From NCBI GenBank assembly GCA_016713865.1, contig JADJOG010000009.1, positions 28,264-92,263 on the forward strand: 64,000 nucleotides of DNA. The letters are read 5' to 3'. The number at the start of each line of letters is the position of its first letter. Within the stretch, counting starts at the first letter, position 1. This document shows positions 7,233-16,910 of the stretch, one piece after another. The translations under genes and the position numbers were made by a program. This DNA comes from Flavobacteriales bacterium. GTDB taxonomy: Bacteria; Bacteroidota; Bacteroidia; Flavobacteriales_F; PHOS-HE28. The notes under the pieces were generated by a model. That model did not search any database. It was not told the DNA's origin and saw only the letters and a program-made list of their open reading frames with translations.

Positions 7233-10058
7233 TTGCCCGCTCGCACCGCCGCCCCGGCCCCTGAAATCCTACGCAAGCTTCGCCACGGCAGCATCCGTGT
7301 TGAAGGCGCCCGCGTTCACAACCTGAAGAACGTAAGCGTGGAGATCCCGCGCGGAAAGCTGGTGGTAGTAACCGGCCTGAGTGGAAGCGGGAAGAGCAGC
7401 TTGGCCTTCGATACGCTGTATGCCGAAGGGCAGCGCCGATACGTGGAGAGCCTGAGCAGCTATGCGCGGCAATTCATGGGGCGATTGGAGAAACCCGATG
7501 TGGACCGCATCATCGGCATCAGCCCGGCCATTGCCATTGAGCAGAAGGTGCAGAGCAGCAACCCGCGCAGCACCGTGGGCACCAGCACCGAGGTGTACGA
7601 CCACCTGAAGCTGCTCTTCGCCCGCGCTGGCAAGACCATCTCACCCGCTAGCGGACAAGAAGTGAAGCGCAACACCATCGAGGATGTGGTGGCTGGCGTG
7701 AACAGTTACGGCCATGGCAGCACGGTGTTCATGCTGGCGCCGTTGGCCATTCCGAAGGGACGGGCAATCAAAGAGCATCTGGAGATCCTGCAGCAGCAGG
7801 GCTACGCGCGCGTGCATGATGGCAGCGCGGTGCATCGCATCGAGGAATTGCTCGAGAGCAAGAAGGCGCTGAAGGGCACCTTCTTCCTTGTGGTAGATCG
7901 CTTGAGCGCTGCGCCCGGCGATACCGAGAACGAGAGTCGCGCCGCCGACAGCGCAGAGACCGCATTCTTCGAAGGACATGGCGAATTAATCCTGCTCGGC
8001 GAGGATGGCAGGCAGATGGGCTTCAGCGACAAGTTCGAGTTGGACGGCATCCACTTCGAGGAACCGAGCCCGAACCTGTTCAGCTTCAACGATCCGGTTG
8101 GCGCATGCCCCACCTGCGAAGGCTGCGGCAGCATCATCGGCATCGACCCTGAATTGGTCATCCCCGACAAGCGCCTCAGCCTGTACGACGATGCCGTAGC
8201 CCCTTGGCGCGGCGAAGTGCTCAGCGAATGGAAGCGCGATTTCATCCGCGACAGCGCGAAGCATGACTTCCCGATCCACCGCCCTTATCGCGAACTCACC
8301 GCCGATCAGCAACGCTTGCTCTGGCGCGGCGCCAAGGGACTGCACGGCATCGATCGCTTCTTCCAATACGTGGAAGAGAAGAGCTACAAGATCCAGTACC
8401 GGGTGCTGGCCAGCCGTTACCGCGGCAAGACAACCTGCACCACCTGCGAGGGCACGCGCCTGCGCAAGGAAGCGCGCTACGTGAAGATCAGCGGGCACGA
8501 CATCACGGAGCTCACGCGCATGCCCATCGCCGATTGCCTGCGCTTCTTCGAGGGCCTGCAACTCGACGAGCACCAGCAGCGCATCGCCGCGCGCCTGCTG
8601 AAGGAGATCACCAACCGCCTGCGCTACTTGGTGGATGTGGGCGTGGGCTACCTCACCCTCGATCGCCGTAGCAACACCTTGAGCGGTGGCGAGACCCAAC
8701 GCATCGACCTGGCCACTTCACTGGGCAGCAGTTTGGTTGGCAGCATGTACATCCTCGACGAGCCCAGCATCGGCCTGCACCCGCGCGACACCGAGCGGCT
8801 CATCGGCGTGCTGAAGCAATTGCGCGACCTCGGCAACACCGTGATCGTGGTGGAGCACGACGAGGAAGTGATGCGCGCCGCCGACCACATCATCGACATG
8901 GGTCCCATGGCCGGCAGCCACGGCGGCGAAGTGGTGTTCACCGGTCCGTTCGAGCAGTTGATGGAGAGCGAGAGCCTCACCGCGCGCTACCTCACCGGCC
9001 GCGAGCGCATCGCGCAACCCGCGAAGCGCCGCGCCATCCGCGACAAGCTGCTGCTGCGCGGCGCCCGCGAACACAACCTGAAGGATATCGACGTGAATTT
9101 CCCGTTGCACATGCTCACGGTGGTGACCGGTGTGAGCGGCAGCGGCAAGACCACGTTGGTGAAGCGCATCCTCTACCCCGCCATGAAGCGCCACCTCGAG
9201 GGCTTCAGCGAACGACCCGGCGAGCACACCGCGCTCGAAGGCGACCTCGCGCGCATCGAGGCCGTGGAAATGGTGGACCAGAATCCCATTGGCCGCAGCA
9301 GCCGCAGCAACCCCGTGACCTATGTGAAGGCATGGGACGAAGTGCGCCAACTGTACAGCGAGCAGGATGTATCGAAAGTGCGCGGCTACAAGCCCAGCCA
9401 CTTCAGCTTCAATGTGGATGGCGGGCGCTGCGAGATCTGCCAAGGCGAAGGTGAAGTGCGCATCGAGATGCAGTTCATGGCCGACATCAGCCTCACTTGC
9501 GAGGCGTGCAAGGGCCGACGCTTCCGCGATGAAGTGCTCGATGCCAAGTTCCACGGGCGCGATGTGGCCGAACTGCTCGATATGACGGTTGATGACGCCA
9601 TCGCCTTCTTCGAGCCGCACCAGAGTGTTGGTGCCTGTGCCCGCATCGTGCAGAAGCTGTTGCCCTTGCAGCAGACCGGCATGGGCTACGTGAAGCTGGG
9701 CCAGAGCAGCAGCACGCTATCGGGCGGCGAAGCGCAGCGCATCAAGCTCGCCAGCTTCCTCACCAAGGGACAGGACGAGAAACCCACGCTCTTCATCTTC
9801 GACGAGCCTACTACGGGCCTGCACTTCCACGACATCGCCAAGTTGCTGAAGGCACTGGACATGCTCATCGCCAACGGCCACAGCGTGGTCTGCATCGAGC
9901 ACAACACCGAAGTGATCAAGTGCGCCGACCAGGTCATCGACCTCGGTCCCGAAGGCGGCGAGGGCGGCGGGCGCTTGCTCTTCACCGGAACGCCAGAGGA
10001 ATTGGCGCGCGAGGATTCGCACACCGGCCGGGCATTGGCGCAATCACTCGGTCGTTAG
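7233..10058 (+). CDS. uvrA: Excinuclease ABC subunit A
   Basis: DNA damage sensor of nucleotide excision repair; it loads UvrB at lesions. The frame is intact for 941 residues, the usual length. It has two ABC ATPase halves: the first Walker A GLSGSGKSS near residue 48 and the second GVSGSGKTT near residue 632. ABC signatures SGGETQR and SGGEAQR and Walker B segments ILDEPSIGLHP and IFDEPTTGLH are all present. Zinc-finger cysteines occur at CPTCEGCG, CTTCEG and CEICQG...CEAC. The start is TTG 7233; no ATG lies upstream in a sensible position and the family motif IRVEGARVHNLKNV begins at about residue 21. The TAG stop overlaps the TAA stop of the convergent surface-protein gene. Confidence 0.97.
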   Translation: MPARTAAPAPEILRKLRHGSIRVEGARVHNLKNVSVEIPRGKLVVVTGLSGSGKSSLAFDTLYAEGQRRYVESLSSYARQFMGRLEKPDVDRIIGISPAIAIEQKVQSSNPRSTVGTSTEVYDHLKLLFARAGKTISPASGQEVKRNTIEDVVAGVNSYGHGSTVFMLAPLAIPKGRAIKEHLEILQQQGYARVHDGSAVHRIEELLESKKALKGTFFLVVDRLSAAPGDTENESRAADSAETAFFEGHGELILLGEDGRQMGFSDKFELDGIHFEEPSPNLFSFNDPVGACPTCEGCGSIIGIDPELVIPDKRLSLYDDAVAPWRGEVLSEWKRDFIRDSAKHDFPIHRPYRELTADQQRLLWRGAKGLHGIDRFFQYVEEKSYKIQYRVLASRYRGKTTCTTCEGTRLRKEARYVKISGHDITELTRMPIADCLRFFEGLQLDEHQQRIAARLLKEITNRLRYLVDVGVGYLTLDRRSNTLSGGETQRIDLATSLGSSLVGSMYILDEPSIGLHPRDTERLIGVLKQLRDLGNTVIVVEHDEEVMRAADHIIDMGPMAGSHGGEVVFTGPFEQLMESESLTARYLTGRERIAQPAKRRAIRDKLLLRGAREHNLKDIDVNFPLHMLTVVTGVSGSGKTTLVKRILYPAMKRHLEGFSERPGEHTALEGDLARIEAVEMVDQNPIGRSSRSNPVTYVKAWDEVRQLYSEQDVSKVRGYKPSHFSFNVDGGRCEICQGEGEVRIEMQFMADISLTCEACKGRRFRDEVLDAKFHGRDVAELLDMTVDDAIAFFEPHQSVGACARIVQKLLPLQQTGMGYVKLGQSSSTLSGGEAQRIKLASFLTKGQDEKPTLFIFDEPTTGLHFHDIAKLLKALDMLIANGHSVVCIEHNTEVIKCADQVIDLGPEGGEGGGRLLFTGTPEELAREDSHTGRALAQSLGR

Positions 10059-13000
10059 CGCAGCAAGGTCACGTGCCCCGTGTGGGTCTTCTCACCATCG
10101 CTCCTGCAATCTTGGATGTAGGTGAGGATCACGAAGTAGGTGCCATCTGGCACTTCCTCGCCATTGTTATCCAGCTTCCCGTTCCATGCGAGAGCTCCTT
10201 TCGCGCTGAACACCTTGGTGCCCCAGCGGCTGTAGATATCCATCTTGAACCGGGAGTAGTCGATATTCTGCGGGATGAAGAGATCGTTGTAGCCATCGCC
10301 GTTCGGCGAGAAAACATTCGGGATGATGGGCTCACCTGTACCCACCGCCGCGAAGGTCACCTGGACTGTATCGGTACGGGGACACCCGAATGGATCGACC
10401 GCATCGTACCAGTAATCACCAGGTAATGTCACGGAGATCGACGCGGTAGTGGCACCCGTGCTCCAAACGACGGCATTGGTCTGGAACGGCGTTGCGAGGA
10501 CTACTTGTTCGCCAGGGCATGCCAATCGATCAACCATTGCCGGATAACCTGGCGAAAGCACCACATCGACCGTATCGCTGCCCGAGCAGAAGCCATCGGT
10601 TACCACCACGATATACTCACCCGGCGTTGCTACACTGATGGTCTGCGTGGATTGATTGGTGCTCCACGCATATGTATCGAAGCCAGGGCCCGCATCAAGC
10701 ACCACACTCAGGCCATCACACAATCCGATCGGGCTCAGCAGGTCGAGCGGGACCCCGGGTATCGTGAGGTCGATCGTCTGGGAATAGAAGGCGGTATCGC
10801 TGCAAATGACATCCACCAAGCCTAAGGTTATCGTGTATTGGCCTGGTAAGTTGTACGCATGCACAGGATTCGTCTGCGTGCTGGTGGTGCCGTCGCCGAA
10901 GGTCCACAGATAAATGGTGCTGCCCGAGCTGAAATTGAAGAGTTCCACCGAAGCCGCATTGCAATCACCGGAAGGCACCGCATCGAAACGCGGCTGCAGG
11001 TCGGCAGGCGGCACCACGTTGATGACCACCTCGGCTGAATCGATGGCCACGCATAGGCCTTGCGCGATGCCGACAAGCGTAACCACATAGGTGCCGGGTT
11101 GCTGATACAGGTGCGCCGTGACCCCATCCGTGCTCGTGGGCGATCCATCGCCGAAATCCCAGAGCCAATCATCGGCCGAGCCGTTCGCGGAAAAGACGAT
11201 CGGCAAACCGAGGCACGCATCGGTATTCGTGATGCTCACATTGATATCCACCTGCACGTTCTGCTCGAAGTCGATCTTGAACACGCCCAAGTTGCAATTG
11301 GTGCTGTTGTTGGTGCTGCTCCAAACGCCCGGTGTGGTGGGGTAACTGAGCAATTGGCAGCCCGCGCAAACGGCTTGGTACACGATGCCATTCTTATCGA
11401 ATCGGCTCGTTCCGCCATCAACGTGCTCCGCGCTGGTGCCACCGAAGAAGGTGGCATAGCCGAGTGATACCGCTTCGGCCTCAAGCAGCATCAGGTAGAA
11501 ATCGCTGCTGTTGGTGGTTGATTGGAAGGCGTCGGCCGTGGTCGGCAGGCCCAATGTTGAACTGGAAAGCCCAGCCACGCCGAACGCATTCGTTGATCCG
11601 GCCCAGCCGCTGAAGTAGATCTGCCCGCAGTTGCTAACCAAGAAAGCAGATGGAGAGATGTTCTCGCCGCCACCACCACCGATGCGCGTGCTCCATTGAG
11701 AAGTTGAAAGGTCCGCACTGAACTTGTGCAGGAATTGCGTGGCGCTCGGATTGGTGTACTTGCCAGGGGTGATGGGATATGGCCCGGTGGTCTGACCAAC
11801 AACGAAAACCTCATCGGCGGTATTCAGTTGCACGAAGTAGGAAAGGTCAAGCCCGGTGGCGCCTACATAGGTGGTGCTCAGCAAAGGCGCTCCAGAAGAA
11901 TGGAAGCGGGCGATGAATCCATCCGCCTGGCCCCCATTGAACGCAGGGAAAGCCGGTGTTCCGGAAGAAGGCAGATTGCTGCTCACGGTGCCTCCCGTGA
12001 TGTAGATATCGCCCGTGCTGGATGTCTGCACACCAAAGCCGGCATCGACACCGGACCCTCCGTAGTAGGTGGCCCAAAGCATGCTCGATAGGCTCGGGTC
12101 CATGCGGAAGACATACGCGTCGAGCCCGCCTCCGCCAAGCGCGGCCTGCACCGCATTCGGCGTGGTGAACATGTTCGCGCTCGAGGTGCTGGTGATCACG
12201 ATCGGCTCTTCTTGCTGGTTCAGCACGATCTCGCCACGGAACGGATCACCATAGTTCCGATTCGTGGGCGCCGTTTGATTCAGGCCATCGTTGCCGGAGC
12301 CGCCCACCCAAGTGCTACCGATGAGCGCAGTGGCCGTGCTGTTCAAATGCACCACCACGATATCGCATCCGTTGTTGTAAGTGAAGCCGTAGGAGGTAAC
12401 TGCGAATGGCGGCAACGTACCACCGTTGAAGCTGTCGTCCCATGCGTCGGATGTCGTGGGGAAATTGGAGGAATTACTGGTGCCAAGGATGAAGAGTTCA
12501 TCGGCACTATTCACCACCATGCTATGCGGCACTTCATTCACGGAGCCGCCGATGTAAGTGCTCCAGACCAGAGTGTTCCCTGTAGGCGTGAATTTGCTAA
12601 CGGCGATATCATTCTCGCCACCGCCATAATTCGCTTGCGCCACGCCCAATGTTGTCGGGTAGCCCGGGCTTCGCACCATGCCACCGCCGTAGAGGTGTCC
12701 GCTGGCATCATAGGTCGCGGTGAATCCGAAGTTGTCACCCGAGCTTCCGCTGTAACTGCTGAAGACAACCGTTGGATCGATCACAAGGCGCGCTGATCGG
12801 TCGTAACCATCAGGCAGCACATACGTGATCCTCGCACCATCGATCGCGTACTCGCAGCGAACCGGAACGCGTTCGCCATCGCGCTCCGTCCATGCGATCG
12901 GGCGCTGCTCAATCACCTGGCCGGCGCTTGTTTCAATGTAAAGTAGGCCGCCTTCGACCCGGAGCTTGTCCTGACCCTCGAACTCAAGCTGGATGCGCGC

Positions 13001-13486
13001 GGCATCGGCATAAGGCTCCAGCATCCAATCGTACTTGAGCCCATCGTGCCCATCGATACGCATGCTGATTCCCGGATAGACGTTCGTGAGCAGCGCGCCA
13101 CCGTACGCCGCTACGCCTCCTGCCCATTTCGACTGGTCATTGCCGATGAAATAGTTCACGTAATGAGGTAGCCGCTCCTCTCCTACGTGCGCCTGCGCGC
13201 CACCATTCACGAAACGCATGCGATAGGCATGCTCGCGATATGGCGCATGCACAGCATTGGGTGCCGATGCATGCTGCGGACCACCGCTCTGCAGCACATA
13301 GGTGAGCGCGCCGCCCTCAACGAAGACAGCACCGCCCTGGGTGCGCGCCCGGTAAAGGACCTGACCAGGCCATTGGCCTTTGTTCTCATGGAACTCGAGG
13401 CCGTTGTGCGCATGGTCGTGCGCGGCACAAAGCGTGGCCGCAAGCAGGAGAGGGAACAGCGTTAATCGCGAAACGAAGTGGTTCAT
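10055..13486 (-). CDS. T9SS type B surface protein with SBBP and PKD repeats
   Basis: Very large secreted or surface protein (about 1143 residues). ATG 13486 is preferred over an upstream in-frame ATG because it starts a signal peptide (MNHFVSRLTLFPLLLAATL). After it comes the FHENKGQWPGQVLYRA segment of the N-terminal DUF7948-type domain. Next is a run of SBBP-like beta-propeller repeats with recurring WATYYGGSG / WSTYIGGSV units. Two PKD domains carry WDFGDGSPTS and WTFGDGTTSTQTNP. The C-terminus is a gliding-motility/CHU_C sorting domain (IPNVFSPNGDGYNDLF ... RWGTKVF ... DGTYFVILTY), the type B T9SS signal. Probably anchored on or released from the cell surface; the ligand is unknown. Confidence 0.92.
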   Translation of the reverse strand: MNHFVSRLTLFPLLLAATLCAAHDHAHNGLEFHENKGQWPGQVLYRARTQGGAVFVEGGALTYVLQSGGPQHASAPNAVHAPYREHAYRMRFVNGGAQAHVGEERLPHYVNYFIGNDQSKWAGGVAAYGGALLTNVYPGISMRIDGHDGLKYDWMLEPYADAARIQLEFEGQDKLRVEGGLLYIETSAGQVIEQRPIAWTERDGERVPVRCEYAIDGARITYVLPDGYDRSARLVIDPTVVFSSYSGSSGDNFGFTATYDASGHLYGGGMVRSPGYPTTLGVAQANYGGGENDIAVSKFTPTGNTLVWSTYIGGSVNEVPHSMVVNSADELFILGTSNSSNFPTTSDAWDDSFNGGTLPPFAVTSYGFTYNNGCDIVVVHLNSTATALIGSTWVGGSGNDGLNQTAPTNRNYGDPFRGEIVLNQQEEPIVITSTSSANMFTTPNAVQAALGGGGLDAYVFRMDPSLSSMLWATYYGGSGVDAGFGVQTSSTGDIYITGGTVSSNLPSSGTPAFPAFNGGQADGFIARFHSSGAPLLSTTYVGATGLDLSYFVQLNTADEVFVVGQTTGPYPITPGKYTNPSATQFLHKFSADLSTSQWSTRIGGGGGENISPSAFLVSNCGQIYFSGWAGSTNAFGVAGLSSSTLGLPTTADAFQSTTNSSDFYLMLLEAEAVSLGYATFFGGTSAEHVDGGTSRFDKNGIVYQAVCAGCQLLSYPTTPGVWSSTNNSTNCNLGVFKIDFEQNVQVDINVSITNTDACLGLPIVFSANGSADDWLWDFGDGSPTSTDGVTAHLYQQPGTYVVTLVGIAQGLCVAIDSAEVVINVVPPADLQPRFDAVPSGDCNAASVELFNFSSGSTIYLWTFGDGTTSTQTNPVHAYNLPGQYTITLGLVDVICSDTAFYSQTIDLTIPGVPLDLLSPIGLCDGLSVVLDAGPGFDTYAWSTNQSTQTISVATPGEYIVVVTDGFCSGSDTVDVVLSPGYPAMVDRLACPGEQVVLATPFQTNAVVWSTGATTASISVTLPGDYWYDAVDPFGCPRTDTVQVTFAAVGTGEPIIPNVFSPNGDGYNDLFIPQNIDYSRFKMDIYSRWGTKVFSAKGALAWNGKLDNNGEEVPDGTYFVILTYIQDCRSDGEKTHTGHVTLLR

Positions 13487-13563
13487 CGGTGGTGATTGCG
13501 TGACGCGCCAAGGGCAGCGCCCGTTGGCTCCGGCCCGAATATCGGTAGCAAAGTCGTAACGCA

Positions 13564-15423
13564 CTACCTGAACTGAAGCTCATAAAGCTTCCGATAAGCC
13601 CCCTCCTGCGCCAGCAACTCCTGGTGATTGCCCTGCTCGACGATACCGCCCTTATCGAGCACGAGGATGCGATCGGCGTGCTGCACGGTGCTGAGGCGGT
13701 GGGCGATCACGATGCTGGTGCGCCCCGTCGTAATGCGCTCGGTGGCTTGCTGGATCAACTGCTCACTAAGACTGTCCACGCTGCTGGTGGCCTCGTCGAG
13801 CACGAGCACCGTGGGCTTATGCACCGCCGCGCGGATGAAGGCGAGCAACTGCCGCTGGCCCGTGCTGAGGATGCCGCCGCGCTCGCCCACCTCGGTATCG
13901 TAGCCCTTGGGCAGTTTCACGATGAAGTCGTGCGCGCCCACTTCCTGCGCGGCCGCGACCACCTCTGCGCGGGTGATGGCGGGATCGCCGAGGGTGATGT
14001 TGTTGTGGATGGAATCGCTGAAGAGGAAGACATCCTGCAGCACCACGCTGATGGCGCGCCGCAATTCGCTGAGCTTGTAATCGCGGATGTCGGCGCCATC
14101 GAGATAGACCGCGCCTTTCTGGAAATCGTAGGCCCGGCTCAGCACATTGATGATGCTGCTCTTCCCGCTGCCCGTTGCGCCCACCAGCGCGATCATCTGC
14201 CCGGCCTTCGCCTCAAAGCTGATGTCGCGCAGCACGTAATGCTCCCCCTCCGCTTCAATGCCATCGCTATAGGCGAACCACAGCCCATCGAAACGGATCT
14301 CGCCCTTCAGACCATCAGCATTGCGCGTGCCTTCGTCGGGCAAGGACGCGTCGGTGTCCAGAACCTTCATCACACGCTCGCTGCCCACCATGCCCATCTG
14401 CAGCACATTGAAGCGATCGGCCAATTGTCGGATCGGCCTGAAGAGCATGTTGATGAAGAGGATGTAAGCGAAGACATCACCCATCGTCGCGAAGCCCGCC
14501 AGCACATCCTTCACGCCCCACCACACCAGGAAACCGAGTGAGATGGCGCTGAGGATCTCGACCACCGGGAAGAAGATGCTGTAGGCCAGCACGCTGCGGA
14601 TATGGGCGCCGCGGTGCTCCTTGTTGATTTCTTTGAATTTGCGGTACTCCTGCTGCTCACGACCGAAGAGCTGCACCACGGCCATGCCCTGGATGTGCTC
14701 CTGCACGAAGGTGTTGAGCCGCGCAACTTGCGTGCGGACATCCTGAAAACTCTTCTGGATGCTGTTCTTGAAGATGTTGGTGCTCCACAGCAGCAGCGGG
14801 ATGGGCACCATGCTCAGCAGCGCGAGCTTCCAGTTCACCACGAACATCACAACGACAACAACCAGCAATTTGAGGATGTCGCCCATGATCATGAGCAGGC
14901 CCTGCGAGAAGATGTCGTCGATGGTCTCGATGTCGCTGATCACGCGCGTGACGAGCTGGCCGATGGGGGTCTTGTCGAACCAGCGGAGCTTATTGCCGAT
15001 GATGCGCGTGTACAAGCGTTGCCGCAGATCAAAGGTGACGGCTTGCCCGAGCCAGGCGGTCCAGTATGCTTGGTAGAACTGCACGATGGTCTCGATGATC
15101 AAGAGCACAAGCGAGACGATCGCGACCGCCCACACCAATGGACCAACACCGGCAGCTATGGTATCGGCCACCGCATTGGCGGCCCACGCAATGCCGCGCG
15201 CATTGAGTGAGGCATCCTCTGCGAGCCGGAAAAGCGAATCGTAATCCGATGCGACGATATCGACGATCCAGCCCATGAGGATGGGTCGGACCACTCCGAC
15301 GATGCTGAGCACGAACGTGAGTGCCACGCTCGGCCAGAAGAGTCTCCGATACGGCTGCGTGAACGCGAACACGCGCCCGAATAGCTTGCGGTCGAAGGCC
15401 TTACCCTGTGCGGAGGAGCTCAT
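13564..15423 (-). CDS. ABC exporter, fused permease and ATPase (MsbA/MdlB-like)
   Basis: Half-transporter of the type IV ABC exporter group, working as a dimer in the inner membrane. The N-terminal ~330 residues hold six membrane segments (for example LFWPSVALTFVLSIVGVV). The C-terminal ATPase has Walker A GATGSGKSS, Q-loop VVLQDVFLFSDS, signature LSTGQRQ (Thr in place of the usual first Gly), Walker B TVLVLDEATSS and H-loop IVIAHRLST. ATG 15423 (MSSSAQGKAF) is preferred over an upstream ATG that lies inside the repeat. The substrate is unknown; lipid or drug export is usual. A long hairpin repeat separates it from truA upstream. Confidence 0.92.
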   Translation of the reverse strand: MSSSAQGKAFDRKLFGRVFAFTQPYRRLFWPSVALTFVLSIVGVVRPILMGWIVDIVASDYDSLFRLAEDASLNARGIAWAANAVADTIAAGVGPLVWAVAIVSLVLLIIETIVQFYQAYWTAWLGQAVTFDLRQRLYTRIIGNKLRWFDKTPIGQLVTRVISDIETIDDIFSQGLLMIMGDILKLLVVVVVMFVVNWKLALLSMVPIPLLLWSTNIFKNSIQKSFQDVRTQVARLNTFVQEHIQGMAVVQLFGREQQEYRKFKEINKEHRGAHIRSVLAYSIFFPVVEILSAISLGFLVWWGVKDVLAGFATMGDVFAYILFINMLFRPIRQLADRFNVLQMGMVGSERVMKVLDTDASLPDEGTRNADGLKGEIRFDGLWFAYSDGIEAEGEHYVLRDISFEAKAGQMIALVGATGSGKSSIINVLSRAYDFQKGAVYLDGADIRDYKLSELRRAISVVLQDVFLFSDSIHNNITLGDPAITRAEVVAAAQEVGAHDFIVKLPKGYDTEVGERGGILSTGQRQLLAFIRAAVHKPTVLVLDEATSSVDSLSEQLIQQATERITTGRTSIVIAHRLSTVQHADRILVLDKGGIVEQGNHQELLAQEGAYRKLYELQFR

Positions 15424-15435
15424 GATTGGGAGATG

Positions 15436-15523
15436 AGCCGCAGAGGCGCTGAGACGCAAAGAACCCAACTGGTGCGGTTGGCTCCCATGCCCGCCTCCTT
15501 GGCGTCTTTGCGACTTTGCGGCT
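15436..15523. repeat. Long inverted repeat, family A copy 1
   Basis: Left arm 15436-15461 begins AGCCGCAGAGGCGC. The right arm 15498-15523 ends CTTTGCGGCT and is its imperfect reverse complement around a 36-base loop. It exactly fills the gap between the truA stop codon and the ABC exporter start. A second copy lies at 49394-49548; the two left arms agree at 22 of 26 positions by eye. Confidence 0.75.
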
Positions 15524-16293
15524 TATTCAAGGTCGCGAATATCGCTCGGCAGGAAGGGGTACACGACATGCTCCAGGTATAGCCCGCAGGCAGGGGCGCT
15601 GCGACCCGCGGCGTGGCGATCCTTGGCGGCAAGGACTTCGGCCATGTGGCTGGCGGGCTGTTGCCCTTTGCCGATGCGCATGCACGTGCCCACGATCGCG
15701 CGCACCATGTTGCGCAGGAAACGATCTGCCTTGATGCGGAACACATAGCCGTTGGGCGCTTCTTCCCATCGTGCCTCTCGCACATCGCAGATGCTGGTCT
15801 TCACATCGGTGCCCACTTTCTGGAAGCTGCTGAAATCCTGCGTGCCGATGAGCGCTTTGCACGCCTCGTTCATAGCGGCCACATCCAAAGCTGGCTTCAG
15901 TTGGTGCGAGAGCTTCGTAAGGAAGGGGTCCTTCAACCGGTGGATGCGATAACAATAGCCGCGCTCGCTGGCGCTGAAGCGTGCGTGCGCATCGTCGGGC
16001 ACCGCGATCACTCGCTTCACGGCGATGTCATCGGGCAGCAGGCTGTTCAAGCTGTACATGAAGCGCTCATCCAGCGACGCCTCGCTCGGCCCATCGAAGT
16101 GCAGGAAGAACTGCGTGGCATGCACGCCGGTGTCGGTCCTGCCGCAGCCGATGGCGTTCACCTTGTGCTGGTGCAGGGCGAATTGCAGCGCGCGCTCCAC
16201 CTCGGCCTGCACGCTGGGCGCATCGGGTTGACGCTGCCAGCCGCGGTAGGCTGTGCCGTTGAAGGAAATCTCGAGGAAATAGCGGGGGACAAT
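15523..16293 (-). CDS. truA: tRNA pseudouridine(38-40) synthase
   Basis: Makes pseudouridine at positions 38-40 in the anticodon arm of many tRNAs. The sequence shows RYFLEISFNGTAYRGWQRQP at the N-terminus and the catalytic loop GCGRTDTGVHATQFFLHF with its Asp. It also has FSASERGYCYRIHR and the C-terminal FLRNMVRAIVGTCMRIGKG. Length is about 255 residues. The 5' end is uncertain. The frame is open from a TAA near 16325, but no ATG, GTG or TTG precedes RYFLEIS; the nearest candidate is ATT 16293, or an indel in the GGGGG run at 16284-16288 has moved the true ATG out of frame. A conventional downstream GTG at 16212 would lose conserved sequence. Confidence 0.9.
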   Translation of the reverse strand: MVPRYFLEISFNGTAYRGWQRQPDAPSVQAEVERALQFALHQHKVNAIGCGRTDTGVHATQFFLHFDGPSEASLDERFMYSLNSLLPDDIAVKRVIAVPDDAHARFSASERGYCYRIHRLKDPFLTKLSHQLKPALDVAAMNEACKALIGTQDFSSFQKVGTDVKTSICDVREARWEEAPNGYVFRIKADRFLRNMVRAIVGTCMRIGKGQQPASHMAEVLAAKDRHAAGRSAPACGLYLEHVVYPFLPSDIRDLE

Positions 16294-16357
16294 CTCTATG
16301 CGTGCGGCGAAAGTACCGGGACATTACTTCGCGTTCCCGCTGAACGGGATGAAACAC

Positions 16358-16855
16358 ATGCGCATCGGCCTCCTCTCCGACACCCATGGCTGGCTCGACC
16401 CCAGACTGAAGGAGCACTTCGCGCAATGCGACGAGATCTGGCATGCAGGAGACATCGGCGACCTGAACGTGACCGACGAACTCGCCAAGTGGAAGCCCCT
16501 GCGGGCCGTCTGGGGCAACATAGACGATGCCCGGGCGCGCGCTTCATTCCCAGAGCATCAGCGCTTCAGCATGGGTGGTGTGAAGGTCTGGATGACGCAC
16601 ATCTGCGGGAGGCCTCCGAAATACGACCGCAACGTGATCGACGAGCTGCGCCGCGACCCACCCGACCTCTTCATCTGCGGCCATTCGCACATCCTGCTGG
16701 TGCAGTTCGACCCGAAGCTGAATTGCCTCTTCATGAATCCCGGCGCTGCTGGAAAGCATGGATGGCACCAAATGCGAACCGCCCTGCGTTTCACGTTGGA
16801 GGCAGGCAAGCCCAGGGACCTGGAGGTGATTGAACTGGGCAAGCGCGGAGGCTGA
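16358..16855 (+). CDS. Metallophosphoesterase, YfcE/MJ0936 type
   Basis: Calcineurin-like phosphodiesterase of about 165 residues, probably cytoplasmic. All dimetal motifs are visible: LLSDTHGW near the start, HAGDIGD, WGNIDD, THICG and the final ICGHSHILL. The start ATG 16358 puts MRIGLLSDTHG at the very N-terminus as in homologues; an in-frame ATG at 16349 is also possible. It is divergent from truA. The natural substrate of this branch is unclear, since members cleave generic phosphodiesters in vitro. Confidence 0.9.
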   Translation: MRIGLLSDTHGWLDPRLKEHFAQCDEIWHAGDIGDLNVTDELAKWKPLRAVWGNIDDARARASFPEHQRFSMGGVKVWMTHICGRPPKYDRNVIDELRRDPPDLFICGHSHILLVQFDPKLNCLFMNPGAAGKHGWHQMRTALRFTLEAGKPRDLEVIELGKRGG

Positions 16856-16910
16856 AAGCCACCCACGATCGATCGTTGAATTCGAGTGGACTTTCGTCCC
16901 GCATGCCTCA

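Noticed and set aside
8718..9620. 300-residue minus-strand ORF opposite uvrA
   Set aside because: Shadow frame of an intact, highly conserved gene; His/Ala/Glu-rich composition typical of antisense.
16067..16444. Alternative minus-strand frame with an ATG at the truA 5' end
   Set aside because: Its product is Arg/Ala/His-rich with no family match; the TruA N-terminal motif lies in the neighbouring frame, so it probably only supplies the displaced start.
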